Shown: positions 1 through 7,727 of the stretch, in pieces
Position numbering within the stretch: position 1 is the first letter of the stretch
Layout of the letters: each line of letters opens with the position of its first letter
NCBI RefSeq assembly: GCF_001678905.1
Contig: NZ_CP012117.1
Location: forward strand, 248,001 to 312,000
Origin: Dermabacter vaginalis
GTDB lineage: Bacteria; Actinomycetota; Actinomycetes; Actinomycetales; Dermabacteraceae
Direction: 5' to 3'
DNA length: 64,000 bases
Translations under genes and position numbers: made by a program
Notes under the pieces: generated by a model
Told to the model about the DNA's origin: nothing
The model's database searches: none
What the model saw: the letters and a program-made list of their open reading frames with translations, nothing else

Positions 1-492
1 CGACGTGGCAAGGAACAGAATCGCGGCGGGCATCGAGTCCACGAGATTGACCTGCACAAACATCGAATACACGGGGATCATAATCGCCGTGATCGGCAGA
101 CCAGTGGAGAACAGGATGCCCATGAGAAGTGGGCGGCGGGCGCGGAAGCGGTAACGCGAGAACGCGTACGCGCACAGAACCGCGACTGTCATCGTGATAA
201 TCGTGGCAAAGCCGCACAGCACGAGCGAATTGAGAAGCGGGCGGAAAGTCGTTTGCTCGTTCCAGATTGCCTGGTAGTTGCCGAGGCTCCAGTTCTTTGG
301 GGCCTTCACGGCGAGAGTCGCTTCGGTGTCGAAGGACGCGAGCACGACCCACAGAATCGGGATCGCGAAGCTCACGCTGATCAATGCGATGACGATGGAT
401 GAGAGAACGGATGCGAGGCGCCCGCGCGCCGTGTGCGGCTTGTCGAGGCGGTCGTTCTGCGCGCGAGTTTTCGTAGGGGCTGCGGTGGTCAT
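1..492 (-). CDS. Carbohydrate ABC transporter permease, MalG type (3' end outside window)
   Basis: Inner-membrane permease subunit of a sugar ABC importer. The reading frame runs from an ATG at 490-492 off the left edge, so only about 164 N-terminal residues are visible and the EAA loop that contacts the ATPase is missing. A Lys/Arg-rich N-terminus is followed by a first membrane segment (about residues 27-50), then the periplasmic loop and the block ending in Ser-Arg-Tyr-Arg-Phe that is usual between TM2 and TM3 of MalG-type proteins. Its ATG overlaps the stop of the upstream permease by four bases (ATGA), so the two are translationally coupled. It is the last visible gene of the endoH-SBP-permease-permease operon. 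The family is clear; transport of N-glycan fragments is inferred from the operon. Confidence 0.85.
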   Translation of the reverse strand, partial: MTTAAPTKTRAQNDRLDKPHTARGRLASVLSSIVIALISVSFAIPILWVVLASFDTEATLAVKAPKNWSLGNYQAIWNEQTTFRPLLNSLVLCGFATIITMTVAVLCAYAFSRYRFRARRPLLMGILFSTGLPITAIMIPVYSMFVQVNLVDSMPAAILFLATS

Positions 493-1433
493 CGCTTGTC
501 CTCCTCGGGCAGAAGCTTCAGATAGATGAGTGAGGCGATCGCCCCGATCGCGAGCAGGATGAGGGCGATGGCGGTGCCGTAGCCGAGCTGGCCGTACGAG
601 AACGCCTGCTCATACATGTACAGGGGAAGAGTTTGGCTGCGACCGGAAGGCCCACCACCGGTCATGATGAAGATCAAACCGAAAACGGAAAGGGTCTGCA
701 GCGTAATGAGCATGAGGTTTGTGGCGATCGCGGTGCGCATGAGCGGAATGGTGATGCGCATCAGTCGCGTGAACGCCCCGGCGCCGTCAATCTCCGCTGA
801 TTCGTACACGTCCTTGGGAATCGACGTGAGAGCCGCCGAGTAGATGAGCATCGTGAACGCTGTTCCGCGCCAAATATTCGCGAATGACACCGCGAGGATC
901 GGCGCGCTAAAGAGCCAATCCTGCCCGGGAAGCCCGATGCTCGTGAGGAGCGTGTTGAGGGAGCCCTGATCGGCGAAGAAGGTGTACAGGAGGTAGCCCG
1001 CGACGACTTCTGGGAGGATCCACGCGAGAATCACGACCGACGTGCCAATAAAGGTCACGATGCGGTTGGCCTTCTCCATGAGGAGTGCGAGAACCATGCC
1101 GAGGAGATTTTGGCCGATCACCGCGGATATCAGAGTGAAAATCAGGGTGAGGACGACGGCGTTCCAGAACCGATCGTCGCTGAAGGCCGTGATGAAGTTG
1201 TCCAGCGCGACGAACTCCACGGATTTCGCGTTCTCGCCGCGCACGGCTTTATTCGTAAACGCGAGATAGATCGAATAGACGATCGGGCCGAGCATGAAAA
1301 TCGCGATGAGCACGAACGCGGGAACCATGAGGAGGCCGCGGCGGGCTGTGAGGCGATTGCCGAGCGGGCCTTGCTTACGCTTCGGTGCTGCGTGTGGCGG
1401 GGGAGTGGTCACGGTATCGACTGAAGTACTCAT
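489..1433 (-). CDS. Carbohydrate ABC transporter permease, MalF/UgpA type
   Basis: A 314-residue inner-membrane subunit, normal length for the family, with about six transmembrane helices (first at residues 30-55). A conserved EAA loop is present around residues 205-225 (YESAEIDGAGAF...), the site that docks the ATP-binding subunit. The start ATG (1431-1433) overlaps the stop of the binding-protein gene by four bases, and its own stop overlaps the next permease in the same way. This gives a tightly coupled SBP-MalF-MalG order. Because the operon begins with a secreted EndoH-like enzyme, uptake of the released oligomannose glycan is the likely job (inference). No ATPase gene accompanies it. 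Confidence 0.9.
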   Translation of the reverse strand: MSTSVDTVTTPPPHAAPKRKQGPLGNRLTARRGLLMVPAFVLIAIFMLGPIVYSIYLAFTNKAVRGENAKSVEFVALDNFITAFSDDRFWNAVVLTLIFTLISAVIGQNLLGMVLALLMEKANRIVTFIGTSVVILAWILPEVVAGYLLYTFFADQGSLNTLLTSIGLPGQDWLFSAPILAVSFANIWRGTAFTMLIYSAALTSIPKDVYESAEIDGAGAFTRLMRITIPLMRTAIATNLMLITLQTLSVFGLIFIMTGGGPSGRSQTLPLYMYEQAFSYGQLGYGTAIALILLAIGAIASLIYLKLLPEEDKR

Positions 1434-2818
1434 GCCTTACGCACCTCGATGTTTTCCTTGCCTACAAGCTCGGTGAGCTTGGAGTCGTACCAGGCTGCGG
1501 CCTGCTCGGGCGTTTTATCGCCCACCATCACGGTGTCCATCGCATCTTGGAGGGCGGAGGACACTTCAGGGTAAATCGCGAACGCGGGTCGGTAAAAAGC
1601 GGTCTCGAAAATGTCGGTGAAAAATCCGACGGTTGGCGAATAGGTCCGGTACTCCTCATTTTTCGCGACGTCTTTCCTTGTCGTGAGGTTGGCGGCACTT
1701 TTGTTGCGGTAGACGAGGCTCTCGAGTGTGCACAGTTCCTTAATGAGCTCGAAGGAAAGCTCGCGATCGCGCGCGTGCGTGGGGATCGTCCAACCCCAGC
1801 CGCCAGCGAGGGTCGTGGAGCCCGGGTCTTCCCCGTTTTGCGTGGGCATCTGTGCGAGGCCTACGTCGTCCTGCCAGGTGGGCCACGGCGCGGGGCCGTC
1901 TTCAGCCCACTGATTGGAAATCCACGAGCCGTCGATGAGGATCCCGAGCTTGCCTGAGGGGAATACCGTCGATTGGATCGCCTCGGCGATATTTGGGTCG
2001 AGGTGCTGGGAGACGGGAAGCGTGAGTTTTTCGTCGAACTGGCGTTTGTAAAACGTGAGCGCATCGATGAAGCCTTGTGACCCCGCGACCCACTTCTTCG
2101 TCTCGGGGTTGTAGAGCGTGTCCTTCGTGCCGTAGAGCAGCATCTCGAAGCCTTGCATCGAGGCTTTCTCACCCTGGGTTTTGCCGCAATACATGAACAT
2201 GCCGGTTGCGTCGATGTTCGCGTCGCGAACCGCCGCGGCCGTCTGTGCGATCTCGTCCCACGTACTCGGCTGCCAGTCGGTGGGAAGCCCCGCTCTCTCG
2301 AACACCTTCTTGTTGTAGTAGATGCCGCGCGTATCGGTCTCGGTCGGCACGCAGTGCACGAGTCCCTCGGGGTCGACGGCCGCGGCTTGCGAAGCGGGAT
2401 AGAGGTTCTCCCAACCTTCCCACCCCTTCACGAGATCGTCGATCGGTTGAATGTATCCGGCGGCAACGTCGGAGAGCAGGATGAAGGTGTCTTCGAAAAC
2501 GAGATCGGGGCAGCTTCGCGGCGAGGACATGAGTAGTTCGTTCTTCGTGAAGTAGTCGTTCTCTGCCGCGACGATCGGCACGAGCTCGACGCTCACTTCT
2601 GGATGCGTTTTCGTGAACTCCGCGATGATCTTCGTGAGCCACTGCTTGAGGGTCGTACCCGAACCAAACTGCTGATAGGCGACCCTGAGCGTAGACGAAT
2701 CGCGGTCACCCGAGCAGCCTGCGAGCATCGCGAGGGGGAGTGTGGTGGCGATTCCTCCGGTCACCTTCAGGAAGGTTCGCCGTGAGGATCGCTCCGTCAC
2801 CTTGACTGATGGACGCAT
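1430..2818 (-). CDS. Sugar ABC transporter substrate-binding lipoprotein (family 1), partner of EndoH
   Basis: Extracellular solute-binding lipoprotein of about 462 residues. I place the start at the ATG at 2816-2818, which has AGGAG about eight bases upstream; an in-frame extension to 2881 exists but lacks a good ribosome site. The N-terminus has a twin-arginine motif (SRRTFLK), a hydrophobic stretch and a lipobox (LAGC), so Tat export and lipidation are expected. The body has the family-1 binding-protein pattern, with an aromatic-rich ligand region. It is followed by two coupled permease genes and preceded by the EndoH-like gene. It closely resembles the protein at 14302-15690 (roughly three quarters identical by eye), including the shared segment SPTVGFFTD near the C-terminus. 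The ligand is inferred to be a released oligomannose glycan. Confidence 0.88.
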   Translation of the reverse strand: MRPSVKVTERSSRRTFLKVTGGIATTLPLAMLAGCSGDRDSSTLRVAYQQFGSGTTLKQWLTKIIAEFTKTHPEVSVELVPIVAAENDYFTKNELLMSSPRSCPDLVFEDTFILLSDVAAGYIQPIDDLVKGWEGWENLYPASQAAAVDPEGLVHCVPTETDTRGIYYNKKVFERAGLPTDWQPSTWDEIAQTAAAVRDANIDATGMFMYCGKTQGEKASMQGFEMLLYGTKDTLYNPETKKWVAGSQGFIDALTFYKRQFDEKLTLPVSQHLDPNIAEAIQSTVFPSGKLGILIDGSWISNQWAEDGPAPWPTWQDDVGLAQMPTQNGEDPGSTTLAGGWGWTIPTHARDRELSFELIKELCTLESLVYRNKSAANLTTRKDVAKNEEYRTYSPTVGFFTDIFETAFYRPAFAIYPEVSSALQDAMDTVMVGDKTPEQAAAWYDSKLTELVGKENIEVRKA

Positions 2819-2831
2819 CGCGCGGCTCCTT

Positions 2832-3764
2832 TCATAGGACGAATTCGCCCGTATAGGTGGCTTCGCTTCCATACAGCGCACGCGTGAAGGCGCTGACCTT
2901 CGCGGACTGATCGCCGGGTTGAAGCTCGTACGTCACGAAGGCTCCGAAACCGTCGTCGACAGTGCGTCGCGCAGTCTTTTCAATTCCGTCCAGGGAAATT
3001 CCACTCGCCTTCGAAAGGTCGATCGCGGCCGCGCCGTAGCGCTCTTTCGGCAGTCCCGGGACGTCGAAAACGTTGTACTGGTTGTAGTACGGGTTCCAGG
3101 CGTAATCAACGAGCTGGCCCGCGCTGAGACCTCGATACTCGGCGTGCTCGGAACTCGGGCCGATGAAGTAGAACGAGATCACGCGGTTGGGCAGTCGCTT
3201 GCGCAGCGACGACAGCATCGCAAGGAACGAGAAATCATTCGGTTCGCCCGTGTCATTCTTGCCGTATTCGACCCATTCGTCGTCGAGATCGACGCCGTCG
3301 AGGCCGTAGCGGCGAACGGTACGCGAGACCTGTTTTGCGAAGTCGTCGGCTGCCTTGCGGTTCGGGAAGTTCGCGAGACCAGCGCCCTCGTGGTTGCCGA
3401 GGACGGAAAGGAGGACCTTGATGCCGCGCTGCTGGAGAGGGCGGATCGTGGTGTCAGCATTATCGAGGACTCGTTGAACATTCTCGTTCATGTGGAGATA
3501 GGCTTTTTCTCCGTCATAATTAATATTGGCGGCAAAAATCACGACGTAATCGAATGCCGGTGAGCCATCGGAAAGAACGTAGTTGCCAACGTTCAGAATC
3601 GAATTACTGTTGACCTCGATATAGGCGACCGAGGCAATCCTCGAACCGCGCCCGGGGCGATGCGGGTGTGCAAGTGCAGGTGACGCCAGCGACAACGCAC
3701 CTATGGCGGCGGCAAAGGCGGCACTTCCGCGAAGAAGGGTGCGGCGAGAAAAAGGGCGATTCAT
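2832..3764 (-). CDS. Secreted endo-beta-N-acetylglucosaminidase, EndoH-type GH18
   Basis: A 310-residue exported glycosidase that should cut the chitobiose core (GlcNAc-beta1,4-GlcNAc) of oligomannose or hybrid N-glycans, leaving one GlcNAc on the protein. The N-terminus is a Tat-type signal (SRRTLLRG, hydrophobic stretch, ALA-H cleavage near residue 32). The single catalytic domain carries DGVDLDDEWVEYG. Asp161 and Glu163 align with the catalytic Asp/Glu of Streptomyces EndoH, and the later FDYAWNPYY-like segment (here VDYAWNPYYNQYN) is also EndoH-like. Length matches EndoH. The start ATG has GGAG upstream. It is the first gene of a minus-strand operon, followed 13 bases later by the binding protein. 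Family assignment is strong; preference for oligomannose over complex glycans is inferred from the EndoH resemblance. Confidence 0.93.
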   Translation of the reverse strand: MNRPFSRRTLLRGSAAFAAAIGALSLASPALAHPHRPGRGSRIASVAYIEVNSNSILNVGNYVLSDGSPAFDYVVIFAANINYDGEKAYLHMNENVQRVLDNADTTIRPLQQRGIKVLLSVLGNHEGAGLANFPNRKAADDFAKQVSRTVRRYGLDGVDLDDEWVEYGKNDTGEPNDFSFLAMLSSLRKRLPNRVISFYFIGPSSEHAEYRGLSAGQLVDYAWNPYYNQYNVFDVPGLPKERYGAAAIDLSKASGISLDGIEKTARRTVDDGFGAFVTYELQPGDQSAKVSAFTRALYGSEATYTGEFVL

Positions 3765-3778
3765 GTCTCACTCCGTTG

Positions 3779-3790
3779 TAGACGTGTCTA
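3779..3790. promoter_or_regulatory. Inverted repeat upstream of endoH, candidate operator
   Basis: TAGAC-GT-GTCTA, two perfect 5-base arms around two bases, starts 15 bases upstream of the EndoH start in the endoH/GH125 divergent spacer. Its 12-base span is similar to a LacI-type operator, but it does not share the TAAAGCGC core found beside lacI. The regulator is unknown. Confidence 0.35.
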
Positions 3791-3896
3791 TGCCAGTCGC
3801 TCATCTATGGCGCGATTCACGTTCGAGCCTAGAGTGCCTACCTGGGAATGTAAAGGCGCGAAGCGGGCGCGGGGCGTGTTGCCTTGATGGTGAGAC

Positions 3897-5354
3897 ATGC
3901 GAGAAAGTAGAGGCGTCTCAGTTAAGAAACCGCCGTTGGTGGCGGCCGAAAACCCCGAGCGAAATGAGCGAAAAGTGACCCGCTTAGCGACCGTCGGAAC
4001 CCCCCACCCCCAAGGCATCGAGCTTGCCCCCGACCTCCTCGAAAAAGTGGCTGCCCGCGTGCGCGAAGCGGCCGGCGATGACGTTGCCGAGGCAGTGGTG
4101 CGCTTTCTCGACAACACAGCTCGCACGACCGTGCGTAAGCGCGGAGCGAATGACACGTTCGTGATGACGGGCGACATCCCCGCGATGTGGTTGCGGGACT
4201 CGTGCGCACAACTTTCGCCACTCCTTCGCCTGGTCAGCGAAGACGAAACTCTCGGTGACCTGATCGGCGGCCTGCTCGCGACGCACTGGCGCATGATCCT
4301 CATCGACCCGTACGCGAACGCGTTCAACGAGGAGCCGAACGGCAAGCGCTGGGACGACGACGAACCCGCGCAGGGGCCGTGGGTGTGGGAGCGCAAGTTC
4401 GAGATCGACTCGCTCGCCTACCCCATCGACCTCGCCGCGCGCATGCTCTCGACCGGCAATACCTCCTGGATTACCGCCGATACGCTTCCCGCCCTCGACG
4501 CCGTTCTCACGGTGCTCGAGACCGAAACCGCTCATGAGGAGCGCTCCGAATACTTTTTCCGCCGCACCGATTGCCCCGCGCAGGACACCCTCGTGCGGGA
4601 GGGACGCGGGCGCCTCACCACGCCCTGTGGGCTCGTGTGGCAGGGTTTTCGCCCGAGCGACGATGCGTGCACGCTCGGCTTCAATATCCCGGGGAACCTG
4701 TTCATGGCGTCGGCGCTGCGCGCGGTGCCCGCACTTGTGGAGGCATGCGAGAAGGCTGGGTTCCGTGAGGAGCCGGGGGAGCAGGGTGATGGGGTCCGAC
4801 GCTTGCCTCTCTCGCGCCGCGCCGAAGATCTGCGCGAGGAGATCCTCAAGGGGGTCGAGGCGCATGGAATTATGCGGGATGAGGGTGCTACTCGGCTCTG
4901 GTACGAGGTCGACGGCGCCGGGGAATCGCTTTTCATGGACGATGCGAACGTGCCCTCACTGCTTTCGCTTCCGTATCTCGGCGTGGTTGAGGCCGATGAT
5001 CCGCTTTACCTGGCGACCCGGGCCGCGGTGCTGAGCGAAAAGAACCCCTATTACTACGAGGGAACGGCGCTCGCGGGCGTGGGCTCCCCGCACACACCCG
5101 CGGGGTATGTATGGCCCATCGCGAAATCCGTCGAAGGCCTGACGTCGACAGACGTCAACGAGAAGCGTGCGATCCTCGAGCTACTGCTCGCCACGACCGG
5201 TGGGACCGGCTACATGCACGAGGGGGTTGACTGCAACGACCCCGCACAGTTCACGCGCGAATGGTTCTCGTGGTCCAACGCGATGTTTTGCGAATTGGCC
5301 CTCGACGTCGCGGGAGTGGAGAGGCCCGCGCTCATTCGCGAGCCACTGCTTTAG
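3897..5354 (+). CDS. GH125 exo-alpha-1,6-mannosidase
   Basis: Cytoplasmic glycosidase of about 485 residues with no signal peptide. Members of GH125 (formerly DUF1237) remove terminal alpha-1,6-linked mannose from N-glycan cores. Diagnostic blocks are GDIPAMWLRDS near residue 90, a stretch with PCGLVWQGFRPSDD and LGFNIPGNLFMASAL in the middle, DANVPSLLSLPYLG, and a C-terminal TREWFSWSNAMFCEL. Length is normal for the family. The first ATG (3897) has only a weak ribosome site; a GTG at 3975, giving a start MTRLATVG, is a real alternative. It is transcribed divergently from endoH, and its stop overlaps the lacI stop on the other strand by four bases. With the GH38 enzymes it would complete alpha-mannose removal from imported glycans. 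Confidence 0.92.
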   Translation: MRESRGVSVKKPPLVAAENPERNERKVTRLATVGTPHPQGIELAPDLLEKVAARVREAAGDDVAEAVVRFLDNTARTTVRKRGANDTFVMTGDIPAMWLRDSCAQLSPLLRLVSEDETLGDLIGGLLATHWRMILIDPYANAFNEEPNGKRWDDDEPAQGPWVWERKFEIDSLAYPIDLAARMLSTGNTSWITADTLPALDAVLTVLETETAHEERSEYFFRRTDCPAQDTLVREGRGRLTTPCGLVWQGFRPSDDACTLGFNIPGNLFMASALRAVPALVEACEKAGFREEPGEQGDGVRRLPLSRRAEDLREEILKGVEAHGIMRDEGATRLWYEVDGAGESLFMDDANVPSLLSLPYLGVVEADDPLYLATRAAVLSEKNPYYYEGTALAGVGSPHTPAGYVWPIAKSVEGLTSTDVNEKRAILELLLATTGGTGYMHEGVDCNDPAQFTREWFSWSNAMFCELALDVAGVERPALIREPLL

Positions 5355-6376
5355 CCCTGAGTATTCGCGGGGAGTGTGTCGCGCGCGTGAAGCCGCGGGC
5401 ACTCGAGCTCGCGCGTGCGCGGCCCCGGCCCCGGATTGTCGCGCATGTCGCGGAGGAGGTCGACGGCTGCTTCGCCCATGTCGGCGGGGCTTCGCTCGAG
5501 TGTCGAAACCGCGGGACTGCGCAGCGTGAGGCCTGGCGACGATTCCCATGACACCACGCCTGCATCTGCGGGAACGTTGATCTCGAGGTCTTGGAGCGCG
5601 CGCAGGGTTGCGAGCGTGAGGTCCTCGCTTTCGCACACGAACGTCGTCGCGGGGGTGAGGTCGAGCATCGAGACGAAATCGCGGATCGCGGCGTGGGCCT
5701 CGGTGATGCTGTTCGAGGGGATGCCGTGGTCGATCGCGGTGAGTCCCTCGCGGTGTCGCCTGAGGGCCGCGAGGCGCGCTTCGCCGTGGCTGTAGTGGGC
5801 GTGCGAATGGAGGTAGGCAACGCGCCTGGTTCCACGGGCGGCGAGGTCCTCGATGAGCGTGCCCATGACGAGGGCGTCATCGATGAACACCGAGGAGAAC
5901 GGCTCGTTTGTGCCTGGTTTGCCAATAAACACGGTGGGAATTTCAAGCCGGTTCGTGAGCTCCGGCCGGGGGTCCTCGGGGCGTGGATTGACGAGGATGA
6001 GCCCGTCGACGCGGGACTCGCCGTGCCACTGGCGAATCGCCGTGAGCTCATCCTCGAAGCTCTCGACAATCTTGAGAACGAGAACGACGGGGCTTTCGGC
6101 GAGCATGCGTTCAACCCCCGCGATGAGCTGGAGAAAGAACGCGTCGCGTGCAAGTTCGGCATAGGGGGCGGTGATGATGAGCCCGAGCGCGTCAACGCGC
6201 GAAGTTGAGAGCGCCCGTGCTGCCCTGTTGGGACTCCAGCCCATGTCGTGGGCGATCGCCATGATTTTGTCGCGTGTAGGCTCGGCGACTCCCGGCCGCC
6301 CGTTGAGCGCGAACGAGACAGCAGTGTTAGAAACACCGGCTGCGCGAGCGATATCGGCGATAGTGGGGCGGGACAT
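5351..6376 (-). CDS. LacI-family transcriptional regulator of the glycan locus
   Basis: A 341-residue repressor with an N-terminal LacI helix-turn-helix and hinge (TIADIARAAGVSNTAVSFALNG, then a hinge-helix-like segment around residues 45-60) followed by a periplasmic-binding-type sugar sensor domain. It is divergent from the GH5 gene and convergent with the GH125 gene. The ATG at 6374-6376 is preceded by TATCAT and exactly six bases, which suggests a leaderless mRNA. The palindrome TAAAGCGCTTTA at 6399-6410 sits at the -35 side of that promoter, so autorepression and control of the GH5/GH38 side are likely. The inducer is probably a mannose- or GlcNAc-containing sugar (inference). Confidence 0.9.
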   Translation of the reverse strand: MSRPTIADIARAAGVSNTAVSFALNGRPGVAEPTRDKIMAIAHDMGWSPNRAARALSTSRVDALGLIITAPYAELARDAFFLQLIAGVERMLAESPVVLVLKIVESFEDELTAIRQWHGESRVDGLILVNPRPEDPRPELTNRLEIPTVFIGKPGTNEPFSSVFIDDALVMGTLIEDLAARGTRRVAYLHSHAHYSHGEARLAALRRHREGLTAIDHGIPSNSITEAHAAIRDFVSMLDLTPATTFVCESEDLTLATLRALQDLEINVPADAGVVSWESSPGLTLRSPAVSTLERSPADMGEAAVDLLRDMRDNPGPGPRTRELECPRLHARDTLPANTQG

Positions 6377-6382
6377 GCGTTC

Positions 6383-6388
6383 ATGATA
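6383..6388 (-). promoter_or_regulatory. Putative -10 element of leaderless lacI
   Basis: On the minus strand TATCAT lies six bases before the lacI ATG. The same spacing recurs at seven other genes in the window, so transcription probably starts at the A of the start codon. Confidence 0.5.
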
Positions 6389-6398
6389 CCTTTTGAGC

Positions 6399-6410
6399 TA
6401 AAGCGCTTTA
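6399..6410. promoter_or_regulatory. Candidate LacI-family operator (perfect 12-base palindrome)
   Basis: TAAAGCGCTTTA is a perfect palindrome with the central CG typical of LacI-family operators. It lies in the 71-base spacer between lacI and the divergent GH5 gene, about ten bases upstream of the lacI -10. A related sequence occurs at 10889-10900 before the next transporter operon. Confidence 0.6.
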
Positions 6411-6447
6411 GGTGGCGCGTGTGCATCAGTGACAACGAGGTGACGCG

Positions 6448-7638
6448 GTGAATCAACAGCATGCATGGGGCGCGAACTACACCCCCCGAAAGGGATGGTT
6501 CCACTCCTGGGCGAACCTCGACCTCGGCTCGGTCGAAAACGACTTTGCCACGCTTGCCGATCTCGGCCTCGACCACGTGCGCATTTTCCCCCTGTGGCCG
6601 CTCTTGCAGCCCAACCGCACCTTCATTGACACGAAAGCGATCGACGATGTTCTGGCCGTCACCGACGCCGCCGGAAGCGTGGGCCTCACTGTCTCCGTTG
6701 ATCTCCTCCAAGGACACCTCTCGAGCTTCGATTTCCTGCCAGCTTGGGTGAGTACGTGGCACCGCCGCAACATCTTCACGGACCCCGACGTCGTGAGCGG
6801 CCAGCACACGCTCGCCCGCACCCTCGCGAGCGAACTCGTTACCCGCACACACGTTTCGGGTCTCACCCTTGGCAACGAAATCGGGCAGTTTGCGGCCCCA
6901 CGGCACCCCGAGCGCCATGAGATTACCCCTGAAGAAGCCCACGGGTGGCTCGACGGCATGCTTGCCGAGATCCGCGGCGCCTTCCCGCGCGGATCCCACC
7001 ACCATTGCTTTGACGACGACACGTGGTTCGTGGATGCCCACCCGTTCACGCCCCGGGCCGCGGTCGAACTTGGCGACTCCACAACCGTGCACTCGTGGAT
7101 CTTTGGCGGTGCCGCCCAACGTTACGGTGTCGATGCACCTGAGCTTCCCCACTTCGCCCGTTACCTGCTCGAGGTTGCGGATTTGTGGCACAGGGTGAGC
7201 GGGCAACCGTCGGACCGCCCCGTGTGGCTCCAGGAGGTGGGCGCCCCCACCCCTTGGGTGAGCCCCGAGAACGCCGCCGATTTCCTCGAGGGGACCGTTC
7301 GCGCCGCTCTCGGGTACCGGAACCTCTCGGGTATCACCTGGTGGTGCTCGCATGATGTTTCGCGAACGCTTGCCGACTTCCCAGATCTGGAATATAGCCT
7401 GGGTCTCATCGACTCCAACGGCGAAGTGAAGCCCGCGGGCGAGCGCCTGCGGGAGCTCATTTCTCTCGAGAAAGCCGGCGAGCTTTCCGCGACCCCAACC
7501 TCGACGCAGAGCGTGATCGTGGAAGGGCTCAGGCCCGATGGATCGAACCGCTCCCTCACCAATACAGGATCCGATGTCTTCGGCGAATGGATGGACTTCG
7601 CTCGCCGTGGAGAGTACCGAAGCCTCGAGCTCGGATAA
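6448..7638 (+). CDS. GH5-type glycosidase, probable GH5_18 beta-mannosidase for Man-beta1,4-GlcNAc
   Basis: A 396-residue cytoplasmic clan GH-A hydrolase without signal peptide. It starts at a GTG (6448) with GAGG upstream. The proton donor is the Glu in GNEIGQF (about residue 144) and the nucleophile the Glu in WLQEVGAP (about residue 263), the expected beta-4 and beta-7 positions of a TIM barrel. A cluster of His and acidic residues (SHHHCFDDDTW) precedes the second half. GH5 subfamily 18 enzymes of bifidobacteria split Man-beta1,4-GlcNAc, the disaccharide left after EndoH release and alpha-mannose trimming, and occur in comparable gene clusters. Assignment to the clan is firm; the subfamily and substrate are inferred from overall look and context. 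It lies 89 bases upstream of a GH38 gene, probably in one transcript. Confidence 0.8.
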   Translation: MNQQHAWGANYTPRKGWFHSWANLDLGSVENDFATLADLGLDHVRIFPLWPLLQPNRTFIDTKAIDDVLAVTDAAGSVGLTVSVDLLQGHLSSFDFLPAWVSTWHRRNIFTDPDVVSGQHTLARTLASELVTRTHVSGLTLGNEIGQFAAPRHPERHEITPEEAHGWLDGMLAEIRGAFPRGSHHHCFDDDTWFVDAHPFTPRAAVELGDSTTVHSWIFGGAAQRYGVDAPELPHFARYLLEVADLWHRVSGQPSDRPVWLQEVGAPTPWVSPENAADFLEGTVRAALGYRNLSGITWWCSHDVSRTLADFPDLEYSLGLIDSNGEVKPAGERLRELISLEKAGELSATPTSTQSVIVEGLRPDGSNRSLTNTGSDVFGEWMDFARRGEYRSLELG

Positions 7639-7727
7639 CGCGAGCACCGTCGTTCGCCACACGCCCATCACGACCGTGCCCGCTTCCTACCCGATCGCGC
7701 CGCACACCCTCGACGAAAGGCCACCCG

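Noticed and set aside
5332-7671. Open frame of 779 codons on the minus strand through lacI and the GH5 gene
   Set aside because: It runs antisense to the GH5 gene and out of frame with lacI, both with clear family motifs; the translation is Arg/Ser-rich and has no recognisable domain. It is a high-GC shadow frame.
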